Of a stretch of DNA of 6,646 bases, positions 5,614 to 6,646 are shown piece by piece (the first letter of the stretch is position 1; the number at the start of each line of letters is the position of its first letter). This stretch comes from Corynebacterium sp. (GTDB taxonomy: Bacteria; Actinomycetota; Actinomycetes; Mycobacteriales; Mycobacteriaceae): positions 23,025 to 29,670 of the forward strand of contig NZ_JAUMTY010000009.1 in NCBI RefSeq assembly GCF_030530965.1, written 5' to 3'. The notes under the pieces were generated by a model, which searched no databases, was not told the DNA's origin, and saw only the letters and a list, made by a program, of their open reading frames with translations. A program made the position numbers and the translations under genes.

Positions 5614-6646
5614 TTATTCGGACTGAGCGGTAACCAAGGCCTCTTCAAACGGTTCGGGGTTGACCTCGGCGGTGACGTGCGGGTCAAAGCTCGCCCGATT
5701 GTCCTTATCCACCAGGACCGCACGGACGCCTTCAGCAAAATTCTCCTGGTAGCGCAGGACCTTCCCTACCTCAAACTCATTCTTCAGGCCTTGGCGCAGA
5801 TCTTCCGCCTTCTCATTCGCGCGGAACAATAACGTCGTTGCCACCAGCGAGGATGGGTTCGCAGAGCTCAACAGGTTATCAATAACAGCAATGAGCTCCT
5901 TGTCATAGCCACCCTTGTCAAGCTTCGCCTCAATATCGAACCAATCGCCCTCGCTGAAGATGTCGTTAATCTCCTCAATATGGCGAGCTAAATACGAGGG
6001 TCCCGCCTCCGCTGCCGGGCGCGCATAGGTGTCTAAGGCGGAATCGAGTCCGTGCTCGTCAATCGCGGTGACGAAGTTCTCCACCTCGTGCGAGGAAATA
6101 ATGTGCGTGGCCATCCCCGACCACAACATGTCGGCCTGCGTAAATCGATAGCCCGTCAGCCCCATGAACAGCGCTAGACCATTCGACGTCGTCCCGTCGG
6201 GATCCCCATAAGGCTGGCGAAGGTGCTGCATGGCATAGGAAACCCCGACGTCCGTCGAGAAACCAATAGCCATTTCTGGCATCGAGGCCCACGTGCGTTC
6301 CGTAATCACCCGGTGAGAGCCATGCAAGGAAATCCCCAGGCCACCACCCATAACGATGCCATTCATCACGGCCACGAATGGCTTCGGAAACTCTGACAAC
6401 AGAGCATTCATGCGATATTCGTTTGTGAAGAACCCATCAGCAGCAGCGCGTCCTTCCTCCGTGCCTTCAAGCTGAAGCTCACGAACGCGCCTGACGTCGC
6501 CCCCGGCACAGTACGCTTTCGGCGTCGACGATGTAATGACGACAACATCAACCGCCGGATCAGTCGACCACGCGGTCAATGCATTTTCCAGCGCCGCGCA
6601 CATGTCGGTGTTCAGCGAGTTCAGTGCCTTGGGCCGGTCAAGAACG
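5614..6646 (-). CDS. 3-hydroxyisobutyryl-CoA hydrolase-like protein (enoyl-CoA hydratase superfamily), 5' end outside window
   Basis: It probably hydrolyses 3-hydroxyisobutyryl-CoA in valine breakdown or a related acyl-CoA. The visible 343 residues belong to the crotonase fold. The frame continues past the internal Met at 6603 as VLDRPKALNSLNTD, the typical N-terminal LxRPxALNSL motif, so the true start lies beyond 6646 and probably about 15-20 residues are missing. Motifs, numbered from the window edge: CAGGDV (46-51), MGGGLGISLHG (99-109) forming the oxyanion hole, and MPEMAIGFSTDVG (122-134). Glu124 and Asp132 correspond to the acidic residues used by 3-hydroxyisobutyryl-CoA hydrolases, and the long C-terminal extension after the crotonase core (about 340-380 residues in all, against about 260 for simple hydratases) favours that subfamily. 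The segment usually read as FPDVG is STDVG here. A divergent enoyl-CoA hydratase/isomerase is the alternative. It converges on pnuX and seems unrelated to it. Confidence 0.85.
   Translation of the reverse strand, partial: VLDRPKALNSLNTDMCAALENALTAWSTDPAVDVVVITSSTPKAYCAGGDVRRVRELQLEGTEEGRAAADGFFTNEYRMNALLSEFPKPFVAVMNGIVMGGGLGISLHGSHRVITERTWASMPEMAIGFSTDVGVSYAMQHLRQPYGDPDGTTSNGLALFMGLTGYRFTQADMLWSGMATHIISSHEVENFVTAIDEHGLDSALDTYARPAAEAGPSYLARHIEEINDIFSEGDWFDIEAKLDKGGYDKELIAVIDNLLSSANPSSLVATTLLFRANEKAEDLRQGLKNEFEVGKVLRYQENFAEGVRAVLVDKDNRASFDPHVTAEVNPEPFEEALVTAQSE

Noticed and set aside
5614..6603. A complete CoA hydrolase starting at the ATG at 6603
   Set aside because: The frame continues upstream to the window edge with the conserved LDRPKALNSLNTD segment, so the Met is internal and the gene is cut by the window.

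Overview
The window looks like chromosomal DNA from a moderately GC-rich actinobacterium, most likely Corynebacterium or a close relative. That rests on the mix of genes: an actinobacterial-type MMPL exporter, and an FMN riboswitch in front of a PnuC-like membrane protein, the arrangement known for the corynebacterial riboflavin importer PnuX. No sequence search was possible, so the genus is an inference. There is no sign of an insertion sequence, phage, CRISPR array, tRNA or rRNA.

Layout, left to right. (1) A complete prolyl iminopeptidase gene (pip) lies on the minus strand at 11-1081. (2) A divergent intergenic region at 1082-1358 holds a possible 26-29-codon small ORF on the minus strand. 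It also holds a near-perfect palindrome with an extra overlapping half-site, placed on a plausible promoter for the rightward operon. (3) Two rightward genes follow, an 817-residue MMPL/RND-type exporter and a 214-residue TetR-family regulator. They are joined by a one-base TAATG stop/start overlap and end at a clear rho-independent terminator (4518-4563). (4) A complete FMN riboswitch (about 4584-4747) leads into the riboflavin transporter gene pnuX, which starts with GTG at 4798. A hairpin that can pair over this start codon suggests translational control. (5) After a short convergent gap with hairpins and repeats, a 3-hydroxyisobutyryl-CoA hydrolase-like member of the enoyl-CoA hydratase superfamily runs on the minus strand and leaves the window at its 5' end.

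How the genes work together. The exporter and its TetR protein form a self-contained efflux or lipid-export module, probably autorepressed through the palindrome. The riboswitch-pnuX unit is a separate vitamin-uptake module, expected to be shut down when cellular FMN is high. The peptidase and the CoA hydrolase look like independent housekeeping or catabolic genes (peptide turnover; valine or acyl-CoA degradation).

I see no clearly undescribed system. The most checkable new details are the three-half-site operator, the start-codon hairpin downstream of the riboswitch, and the small ORF upstream of pip.
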